In this document: positions 22,438 to 34,884 of the stretch, one piece after another
How the letters are laid out: each line of letters begins with the position of its first letter
Numbering within the stretch: position 1 is the first letter of the stretch
Source: Diprion similis
Lineage: Eukaryota; Arthropoda; Insecta; Hymenoptera; Diprionidae
DNA length: 64,000 bases
Reading direction: 5' to 3'
Assembly: GCF_021155765.1 (NCBI RefSeq)
Contig: NC_060117.1
Coordinates: 1,496,501 to 1,560,500, forward strand
Notes under the pieces: generated by a model
Database searches by the model: none
The model's input: the letters and a program-made list of their open reading frames with translations, nothing else
Told to the model about the DNA's origin: nothing
Made by a program: the position numbers and the translations under genes

Positions 22438-23761
22438 TTCGTCATCTCGCTGTTGCTCTCCACGCGTTTTCACCGTCAGAGTCAGAGTGGCCGGACACTC
22501 TTCGTTCTCCGTTTTTCCGTTTCCTCGGATTTTCGTTATCTTATTATTTTTCGATAAGAAACAACAGCGAATAAAAAAAAAGGAATCTACGACGTTAACG
22601 AATTATTATCGGAGACAAAGAAGAAAGTGGGGATGAAAAAAAAAAAAAAAAACAACAACAACAACAACAACAAAGTACTACAGATACGTTATAATATCTT
22701 TGCAAATAACGATGATAATTGATTCCGTTTCCTCCTTTATATATGTATATTACTTTTTTGTTATCCTATTTTCTTTTCTTCTATCGTCTATATATATAAT
22801 GGCAAATTTGCAATATTAAAAATTGCTTCGGGTTTGTTTATATAATATTTATTGTCGTACAACTATTGTATTAAGTTTGTATATAACGTTATTGTAACGA
22901 CGCATCATTGGGAAATGACGTTTTATTTTGCAATATTTAATACAATTGGCTGAAATTTAGCAAATTGTTAATAAATTATCCGCGAACTTGGGTGCCTCCC
23001 CCCCCCCCCCCCCCTCCCCCCAATTCAACCACTTTTCAGCTATTTTAAAGGTGTGTAAAATAGTTATTTGTCTTTCAACGTTTCGATGATGTACACTCTA
23101 ACGTTACTAACTTCAGAACTTCGTATTGTAAAAAGAATTTATTCGTGAAATATTAAAAATATTGCAGGCAAATTATGCAAAGTAAATGTGAAAAAATAAT
23201 ACGAAATTTGGAAAAGGATGACACAATGAAAAAAAGAAATAAATAAATAATGATGATACATGGTGTAATTAAAAGATGACGTTTTACAGCTTGGTCTTGG
23301 AAATTATTATTGCTGTTGTTATTTGTTATTGTCGTTGTCGTTGTCGTTGTTGTTGTTGTTGTTGTTCCGTGCCTGTGCGCGCAACTTCAACAGGTAAAAA
23401 CCAGCCAACCCCTATTTTCTCATCGCGTTTCACTCTATCGCGTATATGCAATAAAGTATACGGTCTGCTATGCTATACGCAGTTCTTATGGCTACATATA
23501 CGAGTATATATACCCGAGGATGGAAGGACGAAAAGAAGGAAGGAAGGAAGGAAGAAAGGGTTGTATTCTATTGCCTGGGGTGTTGTAAATAGGATATAAA
23601 AGTATTATTTGTTGTCTCGTCGCGAGAAGGCGGTGAAATGGAAGAAAGATAAACGATAAATGATAAATTAAATTAAATTAGAAGTTGGAATGAAAACTGG
23701 AACGAACCTGCCAACCACTAACGTTTGATTCTCGCTCTATTTTTCATCTTGTCTAAAAGTG

Positions 23762-23796
<35 letters not shown>

Positions 23797-24833
23797 CAAT
23801 TTTCTAAACTATATATTGTATTAAACAAAATTTTGACCAAGAATTTTTTCAAATTTTTTCAGCCCACTGGTTCATTATTTGTAGTAAATATTGATAGTGA
23901 TTTTGAAAAGGACGACCGTTTTTTTTTTAAACTTGTAAAAAATTTTGAAAAACTGTGGTTCCTTTTACAAAGAAATTTCAAGACGGTTGCCCATAATGGA
24001 CTGATTTTATTTTGTATTTTGTATTTATTTTTTTCCTCTTTCTATAAGCACTCTCAAGTTTTTCATCAATTAAAAAACTGTTCAAAAATCCTCTGAAAAT
24101 TGATAAAAATAATTTCAAAACTTCTATTTTTACTCTGAAAAATTTCTAGGCCGGTTTCATTATGAAGTTGATAGAAAAAAAAAATGCTGAATGTGTGAAA
24201 AAAATAGCACAAAAATCGCTGCATTCTTTAGCAACATTAGATCACTTATAAATTGTATAAAAAATTTCGAAGATAACGATCAGGTTACTCAGAATACTTT
24301 TTTTTTTTTTTTTCTCTTTTATAATTATCTTAATAATTTTATTGCGAATTATAGTTATAGCCAATCGTCGTCGCGCGGTATCTGCAGATTTACTCTTCGA
24401 ATTATGCAATCCATGCATATTTGAATTTAAACGTATATATTTTTCCTTATTTAATCATTTGTTTATGCATTTTTTCTCTTGTTATTTCAGTATTTTTTAA
24501 TTCGTGTCAAATTATTGAACGACGTCCGCGGAATTTTGTACAATTTCGAAACATACATTGTAGAATGTCATACGTCTACGTATTATGGGAGAGTGAGAGA
24601 GAGAGAGAGAGAGAAGCGCGCTCGTTTCCGGTTTGAAAAACAAAGCGGATAAAAATGAAAAATGAAAAGTTCCATGCACAGCATAAAAAGCTCTTCCTTG
24701 TCCATTGTTCCCTGTCTGCCGGTTTTGCAAAATTTTCGCGTAGTTTTCGACCAGCGGTAATAATAATGATAATAATAGTAATATTAACGACAAACTTTGT
24801 TTCATAAAAACAATGTATTATTACGATGTCTAT

Positions 24834-24871
<38 letters not shown>

Positions 24872-27800
24872 CATATTTTTCAAAATAAATTCGAAAAATC
24901 TTTTTATCTTTTGATCTTTTTTATTGAGAGGAAAAAAAAAAACAAGATTTCACTTGGAACGCCCCATATTTAAAATAGAAAAAGGGGGAAGGAATTGTTA
25001 AAATAAATTCTTGTATAAGAATATGATTGATATTTAAATACAGTTAATAATTTCGATATATATCGTCGATAATGTTGCGACATTTTTTGTACAAAATTGT
25101 GTTAACGATGTGTTTCATCTCAGGATTCTCCACCTGGCATGCGAAGGCTGACGGTGAGAACGGAGCTTGGCTGTCGGGGCGGCGAAAATCTGCCAGCCAA
25201 CGGAGCTGGGCTGGAGCAACGGTGAGCGCCGACCCGGGGCGACCATCAACGCTCCTGCTTCGCCCAAAAAGCGACTCTCCTCGTACACGCCACTGTCGAC
25301 GAACAGCAGAACAGGTCAGTACTGAGCTCCGTTTTACTCCCAGTCCCGTGGCGATGTTACAAAAACAAAAACAATACGGAAAAACAGTCTTTTCGGATAC
25401 CATTCGTCACCGTAAAAACCGAAGAGTCAGTTTGGTAAAAAAACTGGAAAAAACTGGAAAGTCTTTCACTATTTTTAAGATTTTTTTAAAAATAATTATT
25501 GTTGGTTGTAGAATGTTTAAATTTTTTGTCATTGTGCGTTGATGAGTACTTTGAGAAACATACAACCGCGTGTATAAACAATAAGATTTTATTGTTATAA
25601 AATTTCGACAAATTTTCTTCAAAGGAGTTGTTTCGATCGAGTTAACTCGACGTTGGGTATAACGAAGGGTGTGTAGGTTTAGGTATATATGTATAATATC
25701 AGGGTTAAGGACGAGAGGGAGAGAAAATGAGTTAGAAGGCGAAGAAGGAGAAGAGCGATCGCCGAGAAATTACATTTTAAATGAGTCGCCTAATGAAATC
25801 TGTTTTGCGATAATTAGGAACTCGCCGCCGTTGCGGAGCCAGGCTTGAAACTTCCGGACGCTTTTCTCGTGCGAATTTTATTCGGTAGGCTTGTGAATTC
25901 TCTGTCATACTAGTAATAATTTCTTCATCGTCGTCTCGGTCTTTGCCACCTATCGATTAATTCCTCTTTTTCATGGGCGGGTAGTAAGTGAAACAAATTG
26001 AAAATGGCGCCGCCCTGATTCTCGTAGAAACTTTTCAAGATGGATAACTTCTACGATTTTCGAAATACCCCGTCACAATTTGGTGGTCAATTTTTTGCCA
26101 TCCACCCGCACCTTTATAAATTTTTTCACAATTTTCCAAACATGATTTGCGAAATGCCGTCCAATCGAACATTTCAGTTGGAGGATTTTCAGAGAGAGAA
26201 AGGGAGACGACGAACTTTCTACATATTTCACGATCGCCTTTTCGTCCTCGAATCCACGTGCCGATGGAAAGAAGGGGACAACTAGTTACTGCCGTTGTCC
26301 ATTCTTCTCTCTTACATACTCTTTTCATTCTTCGCTTCCATTCGAGTAAACTTGCTTTATTCGCAATAAAGTTTCGACGATCTGAATATATTGTTGCCTA
26401 TTACGTAGAAACGGATGAATCACAATACTGGATCGTGAATTCGTGCAACGATCGAAGAAAAATAAGTTACACAAACGTAGATATAAGTTTCTGCGCACAG
26501 ATGCGCGCGGCTTGATAACTTTTCTACTCTCTCTTGAAGCTGGACAAGTTAAGTTATTGTGAATCTTATGGAAGATAAATATAGTTGTAAATTTTTTTAA
26601 TATCATTCTTGATCTAGGAATTGCGTTGCGAACTTGTGGTATAGAACTCAATCATATAACTGTGCATACCTTGATATAGGAATAAAGAATTGCAACATAT
26701 ATATACCTAATACGAAGAGAGAAATAATTTATAGGTACAATCGACGAATGAGGGAATGAGTCTCGGAGGTTAATTATCGCGGCCCTGTAGCAGGTATTCC
26801 GTGTCTGCAGGTCCCGTTGGAAACCACCCTCGTTATTCCGGGGTGAATTTGATCATTGTGAGTCGCTCGTCGACGATGATGGGTGGTGGTGCGGTTATTT
26901 TGAGGACAATGGAACCAGCGTTCAGACCGTTACTAACTAGCTAATTCGAACCTATTCCTCATCAGGAGGAAAGCTCTGGAAAGCTCGTTGCTAGGGGTTG
27001 TTCCTGGAATCGCCCAAACGCCAAATCACCCGATTCGTTATCCTTATTTCCCGGCTGAACGCGGCAGCAGCAGTCTATGATGATGATTACCTTATTCCTC
27101 CGTGTTCTTTATGGCGCGAAAATTACGAATTTTCTCTTCAGGTGAAAAGTGCTCGTTCGTCAAGCCTCGTATATTTGCACCAATTCACTCTTATTTATTC
27201 TCTGTTATCGTTCACTGGGTATACGAAACTTTTTTAATCATTCAATACTCCTCCAATTCCAAACTCCTCCAACTGAAATGTTTGATTCGACGCCATTTCG
27301 TAGATCAACTTCGAAAAATTATGAAAAAATTTATAACGATGCGGGTGGATGGCAAAAAATTGTCCACCAAATTGCGACGAGGTGTTTGGAAAATCGTCGA
27401 AGTTATTTATCTTGAAAGACTTCTTCAGCAATCGTGGCCGCGCCATTTTGAAACAACATAAAAACATTTCTCAGAAAGAAAAATCGCTTGCCTCCAACTC
27501 GGAAATCTCGATCGAATAAATCAGAAGTAATAAGGGTCTTGTAGGAAAGGTAATGTTTATTACTATTACTGAAAGCCGAAGCCCTACTCGGGTTTCACCG
27601 AGAACCGACCGACCGACGGGGACGATGAGAGTGAAACCCCGCCGTATAAACCTGCGGCTAATAATCGCCCGGGGTAACGATTACATGCGTGGAGAATTGT
27701 TGTTGTTGCCTTATGGGTATACCTATATATACGCCCTTCATTTTCCCTTCGCGGTTAGGTATAAGATCCCTTACCGTTCAAGTTACACGTATGTATGTGC

Positions 27801-28315
27801 CTATTAAACGATTTTTTCCTCTCCCCTGTGTCTTCTACAAAGTTGATCTTAATTGCTTTGAAAAGTAGGCTGTACAGCAGCAGTGGAAAGATTTCATTCG
27901 AATTAAGTTCAATTGATTAGACAAATAAAGGCACGATATTCGCTATGACGAATGAATTCGTATTCTGTTTTACCGACCGTCGATATAAGGCTAGTCAATA
28001 AATCCGTCGGTAAAACAGAACTTAGTATGCGGTTTCGCGCTGCTGATGCAGTATGAAAAAGCGGCGTTGACGTTGAGTAATGAGATCTATTACAAAGAGA
28101 CGCGTTCCTGGTAGATCTTCTCGAGTGGCACGACGGTCGTCGTCATCGTCGTCGTTTGCCACGCGATCGAGAAGTACGAGGACAAGAGTTCCCGCAGGTT
28201 TATGGCTTCATAAATTTTCGCGAGCCGGTATTCTTTCGGGCTAATAGATTTTTCTTATAGAGAGACAGACAAAAGAGATGAGAGTATATGTATGTATGTA
28301 TATGTCAGCGGCAGC

Positions 28316-28352
<37 letters not shown>

Positions 28353-31300
28353 TCCACCGAGTTGAATGATGGAAGGGAGACGACAGAATTCTTCGCGTCT
28401 AAGTCGAGGATCGGGCAAGCATGGAAGAGGGCGAGAGAGCTCGGGGAAAGCCGGGAAACGCAGGAGAAACGAGCCACTTCGATTCGTCGCATTTGTTACA
28501 CTCCTTGGGTGTACCTACCCTATCCATATATGCCGTTATACATAAAGAAAGAAGGAAAACACTCCACCCCTCCCCCCTCCCTGTTGACACCGCATCGGTA
28601 GGACTTGGGCGTCACCGCGTTCGATTTCATCATCATCATCATCATCATCATCGTCGTCATCGTCGTCATCGTTGTCATCGTTGTCATGAACAACCCCAAC
28701 GTCATCTCAGCGATTTCCCGTTATCAGTATGAAAAGAAAAAAAAAATGACGAAAAAAATGTCTGCTTCTGCTGCAGTTGCAGATAGTGAGGTTGTAACAG
28801 CGAGACTTTTGCGGAAAATTCCAACATCATCTCCATTTTTAAATCAACCTCGATGGACTCGATAGAGGGAAAACTTCTTCAGACGTTTTAGCTTATCGAT
28901 TTTTATTCAAAAGTCGATAAGCTAGTCGCCGTATTTTAGAAGTGAACAGATTGAGGTGAAAATCGTTACATGACGGATCATTGAATAAATCGATTTCACA
29001 ATACGATGATGATCGCCAATGTTTCTTTCACAACTTTGAAAATCGCGTCAGTAACGAGAAAGTTGAACGTTAATGCGTACATAATTCTGATAATATGGAA
29101 TATAATCGACGTTTTTTGTTTTTTTTTTTGTTTTTTTTTTTGCTATATTTCGATCGGCATTTCAACGACTTTCCCGTTGATTGCATCATCGGTTGAAGTC
29201 TAACGTCACGAATACCGGTCTGAAGTGGGTAGAGATAAAGTGCAGAGTGCGTTGGTTACTTTTTTCGTTCGTCGCTGGTTTCTCGCGTGTTTTACATACG
29301 AAAACACGTCAAATTGTCAGATATATTTTTTTCCTTCTTTTTGTCTTAAAAATTATTCTTCAGGTGTTCAGGAAGATGGTGATAAAAAAAAAAAAAAATT
29401 ATTTTCGTTACGTAGTTTGAAGTAGAAGAAGAAGTAAAAAACAAACAATCAATGAAACAAGAAAGAAAGAAAGAAAAAATCATCAGCTCTCAAACCTCAG
29501 GTAAAAAATGCCGTGCAAATGTGACCCGGCGAAAAAACGGAGGGGCGAATGTACCTGCGACGAATCTGTACCACTTCCTGGTGGAAGTCCTCAGCGAGCC
29601 TTGAACAAGAAGAAATGTCCCAGGTATAATAATGACTCGAGACATCATACTTTAACGATTCAGAAAATTGAAACGAAAGAAAACGCGAAGAATCCGGGGG
29701 GTTATCCAGGATTCTTGAATATAGCATCCGTTCGAGGATCGATAATGCGATATTCAAACGTATTTTCTCTATTTTACACCATTGATATTGTACCTAATTT
29801 TTTCCGCCGTCGTGGAAGGATCGAGAACTGCGGTACCGGACTGCCGGACCAGCGGAAATGGCGAAAAAGGCAAGCGTTAGAAATCCGCAAGGTTGTTAGA
29901 TGTGCGGAAACACTGGATAACCTGACATCGATTTAACAGCTCGACGATCCGCGTCGAGGATTATTACCCAAACCTGGACGCGATATCGAGGAAAAGGGGC
30001 GACGACGCGGAGCCTTCGACTTCCGTTTTGGGCTCCCAGGGTAACAGGAAGCCATGCGTATCGTTGGAGAGCAGGAAAAGGGCACCGTGCGCAAAGTTCC
30101 TTGGTCCTCAACCCTACCATCGAACATGTCCCGCGATGGAACCGGAACCTGCTGAAGAGCCACCGCCGTGCATGTGAGGAGAATTGAGTTCCGTTAAAAA
30201 TTTCTCGAGATTCGTGTCGTCTCTTTTTCTTCAACCATTGGAATAACCGCGTGCAGGCGTGAAGAGCCAAGGCCTCGTAAGCCGCTGAAGAAGAAGGGAC
30301 AATCGGACTCGAAGAACTTTTGCCAGCCTAGCAGAGTTGTGAAAACCTCGTGCGGAATGCCAGGCGAGGAAGGAACTCTGGCTGGACTTCCGGCGAAGAT
30401 ATTTGCCCTTGAGAAAACGGTGAGAGATGGGAATCGAGGGTTTTTTTTCCATAGAGAAAACGAAGAGAGAAAGAGAGAAAGTGACTTTTCTCTCTCTGTG
30501 TAAAACTTTCGTTGAATCATACATGATCCTCGCCTCGCGACCATGCTCGTATGGATTGTTCTTTGTCACCAAAGCACCGTTCTTTGTCCACTTTAGTTGA
30601 GCAAAACGCAGTGGCAAGACGCCGAGGGTTATCACTCAGCGTCCGTAACCATGAGTCAGTTATACCGTCCGGAAGACCGTGAGTATAAAATATGTCGCTG
30701 TTGTATTCTATCTTCTGTCTTACCGAAGGTAGAATGCTCATCATGGTGTTCCTTGGTGTTGTGCGATTAATCGATTATAACCGATGGTTTCGATTACTCG
30801 TTTTTTCAATTGATCGATCAATCGACAATTTCGATTCATGTACCGATTGACCTGAATAATTACTGCGAGAGGCAACTTCGATTGAGCGATTAATTGAAGA
30901 AACGATTAATCGAACGCTATCGATTAGTCGATTAATCGACGAACACTGATGTATATGAAATTGAAACAAGTCGTTTGGCACTTACGTCAGTGCGATATCG
31001 ATCAGCGAGTTCATAACCTGCAATCATGATTGCAAAGATGATGCGTATGCGATCGTTAATCACCCCGAAGCGCGAAGGTCTGAGATATCATCTCTGCCTA
31101 TCGGGTTGAGGAATTAGAAAAAAAAAACAAAAAAAAAAAAAAAAAAACGGCAGGGAAAAAGGAGAGGCAATCAGACGCGAGGCCGTCCGTAACGCTTTCT
31201 TCTTTTTTTTTTTTTTTGCCTGCTATTTCGGAATTGGGGATGTGGAGATTGATTTGGAAACTCTTGATGATTTTTTCACGACGAATATAAGAGGCTGCCA

Positions 31301-34242
31301 ATGGTTCGGGAACGACGAAGAGCTGCAGCAGCGAAAAACGCCGGAATTATCTGCGCGCGAAACTGCGCGAACTGATGGGAGAGTCGAGACCCATTCCTGA
31401 GGGCGCCTTTCCCGAGGGGTGCGAAGCGAAACCCGAACCCGAAGTCGTAGCCGCTGCTCTCCTCATGTCTGAGGGGGAGGCTAACGACCTTGGAAAAACC
31501 AGACCTGATAATATTTTCCATCAACTATTCTCGAGCTCCTCTCCCGATCGATCTGTCGGTAGGTATCTCTCTCTCTCTCTCTCTCTCTCTCTGAAACTGA
31601 CACTAGATTATTATGCCTCGTGAAATTGTCATCAGTCACTCACTTTATACCTGACTTCTTTGGTGCTGTTGCTGCTGTTGTGCTTACCTACTTTTTGCTT
31701 CCTTCTAATTTTGTCACCTCAGCCGCACTGATGGAGGGTAGTTTCTTTTCTTTTTCTTTTTCTTTTTTTGGTTGATTCTTTTGTCCGTTTTCTTCTCGAC
31801 CCTGAAACGACGTTCGACGTGAATTGATTTGGTTTGGTCAGGGTAAGAAGAAAAGGAAAATGTCAAATTCTCCGATGATTTAAGTAATTTTTAAGCTTCT
31901 ACAAAGTATTAAATTCTTTTACTTTTAACTTTCTTTACATTTTCATCCGAAACTTTTAGAATCTGTCTTTTCTTCTCTGTTTTTTTTTTTCTGCTTTTTC
32001 TTTCATTCTAAACTCTTTCAACATCCAACAGGCAATTCTTATCAAACTTCTGGAATTATTTTGCTACCAGTCAGAGATCTAACGCTTCTACGAATCGTTT
32101 CTTTGAATTTATAAACCGTGCTTAGAATTCTTTTCATCGAATCACCTGAAATCTCTCTTCAGAATTTTTTTTTCTCTCTCTACGTTTACTTCGCGAAGAC
32201 GAGTCACGGGCGTAGTACTCCTCCGTGAAAAAGTCATTCTCAACTTTGTAGAACAGCATCGATGATTATATCAAAAAATTTTGCTCGTCCAAAAATCCTT
32301 GGACCGATTTTTTATCAGCCCTGGCTAGCGCGGCACCGGAACCGATGAACATGGTCGTCGTGCCGCTGACGGTCGATGGACAGAAGCCGGCTTCCCTCGA
32401 CATGCCGAACCCCGAAAGAATGGTCCAGAAGACGCGAGGGGCGGCGGCACCGAGTCCCAGCGTCTTCCAGGACTCCGACACCTTCGACGACTTCTCGGAA
32501 CGGCTCCACGACGACTTCGCCGGGCGATCTCCGGCCGTCGCCGACGTCTCCGGGTTCCTGGGGGCCCCGCTCGCCCACAGCAGCCTTCGGGAGCTCCAGG
32601 ACGACGGCATCCTCGAGTACGTCATCAGGCCCGAACCCCCCTCCTACCGCAACCGCGTCCGTCTCAACGGCTCCGTCAGGCCCCCCTGGTTCCCCGGGTA
32701 CGCCGTCGTGTCTCCCCTAGTTCCGGGCTGCGTCAGACTCTCCCAGAACCCCGGTGACGCCCTCAGGGACGCCTGGTGTCTGTGCAGGCCGAGACACTTC
32801 GACGATTTGTCAAAGTCCCTCGTCAACACCGGGTAAACGATGACGATCACGAATCGCGATGGGTTTGTGAAGTTGGTGACGTTGGCGTGACGATGTATGT
32901 TTGGGCAAAGATGTTTTTTTTTTTTTTTTTCGCAACTTCGGGATTGTCAGAATTTTTCTAAAACCGCGTGTTAATAGGATTTTGAAAATCCAACAATTTA
33001 CAAAAAAAAAAATATTGTTAAATTGGAAAGTAATGATTTTTCTTGAAATATTTTTTTCACGCTAACGTTACTATCTCTTGAAGCTTGTGAATTTCGCTCG
33101 TGTTCTCATATGTCTCTTGTGATGTCGTTGAGTAATGAAATAAATTAAACGGACGTTGAAAATTTATTTTAGAAGAAACAAATGCTTGCTTGCACATTTT
33201 CTGAGGGTTTTTTTCATTTCTCTTTTTTTTCTACAATAATTTGCGACGGCCGGAAATAAATCGCTGAATTTCACGTGTCGGTAGATTTTTAAATTATCAC
33301 CCAGTGCTGTCAATCGGCATTTTTTTTTTTCTATCTATTTTGCACCACCGATCTCTGCTTATTTCTCTCAGGGCTAGTTTTTTTTAGCGTCGCCATTGCG
33401 GCCATAAATTTCGGAGATCTAACCCATATTAGAACGAGAGAAAGCGAAACAAACGTTAGAAAAATGGCAGAAAGAAGCTAAAAGAATAATCATTGAATGC
33501 ATAAAAGGAATTCAAAATTTTCGTCAATTTTTTTTTTACATCGATTCATTCCTCGTTTGTTTATCGAGATCCCACCTTGAAAGTTACGCGTATTCTGTGA
33601 AAATTTTTCAACGTTTCGAAAGAAAAAAACGATGAAAAAAATATTCAATAAATTTTCAAACTTTGAGCAAGGGCAAAAAGAACAAAAAAAAAAAAAAAAC
33701 CGTCTCCGAGATCTTGAGCTCAATTTTAAGAGCTTTTCACAAGCGTAAACGAAACAAAAAAAAACCATCCTTTCTTTTTTCTTTTTTTTCGAAATTTTTT
33801 CGAAAGCTGAGATTTCTTTGCACAAAAAAAAAAAAAAAAAAAAACAAAAAAACAAACAAACAAACAAGAAGAAAATGAGTAAAACAAAAATTATATAACT
33901 GTATATGGAATACTCCATACAGTGATTTTGAAAATAAAAGGGAAAAAATGTAAAAAAAATTTGCGACGCTGTTTATCGGTGAGGACGTTCTGCTCGAAAA
34001 ATTGTCAGAAGATCTGAGGCGGTTAGGTCGAATCCGACGACTAGAAGTCTATGTGTGTGTGTGTGTATAATGATGTATACATATATAGGTATATGCAAAC
34101 CTCGCCCACCTTCCCGCCTTCCGCTCTAAATTTAGGAACGCCTGCGTCCCCCGTTTCTCGCTAAATGTGAAGCACCCTCGTTCGCTACTTCTGGCTTTTT
34201 CCCCTTCCTCTTCTGCCTTCTCCCTCCTCTCTGTCCTCTTCT

Positions 34243-34285
<43 letters not shown>

Positions 34286-34839
34286 TCGCGTCTTAAGACC
34301 GACCTTAAAAGCGGCACCCGCAGGGTGGGTGTATAAAAAATTATATTATGTATTCCGAATGCACGCGAGGAAGAGAAAGTGAAAGACATGGACTGAGAGA
34401 AAAAGAGAGAGAGAAAGAGCGAGAGTAAGGGAGGGGAATGAGGGGGAGGGGGGGGGGGGTCAAATGGAATAAAAGATTTTCTTGTATCTTTGTAAGATAC
34501 AGTAAGAAGGTCACTGAAAAGCTGGAAATGTATGAATTATGGTGAAAACGAATTTTACATGGAAAAATTTAAGGATATATTGTTAAACATATTGATATAT
34601 GTTTAATAGTACACCAAAAAAAAAAAAAATTTGAAAGTAATTTGAAATTCCGTGTAAATACGTTTATGGGTGTAAAAATCAAAATTCGAACAAGAAGTGA
34701 AGTTGAAGTTTCTTTGCACGCATAGAGAATATATTCCTTTTTTTAGTTCCGAATAATATTTCCGATTCTTTATATTTATTAGATTAAATCGGGTATAATT
34801 ATATAATTTTTTTTGGACGTAATTGCAAGAAAGAAAAAA

Positions 34840-34884
<45 letters not shown>

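Larger units (their letters stand above)
18268..25123 (+). other. Inferred intron 1 of the large gene: microsatellite-rich
   Basis: The intron has no internal exon I can support. It holds (TA)n at about 19312-19345, (AAC)n 19396-19470, (GGT)n 19527-19592, the 644-bp foldback, (TA)n near 21270-21310, a (TCTCG)n then (GTCTTC)n block at 21352-21437, (GT)n near 21538 and 21609, and (TC)n at 22032-22061 and 22388-22440. It also holds a TIR element at 22871, (GTC/GTT)n at 23325-23367 and a T run at about 23763-23790. Confidence 0.5.

Noticed and set aside
34132..34389. Arg-rich minus frame
   Set aside because: Translation of the (GTC)n array at 34243-34285.
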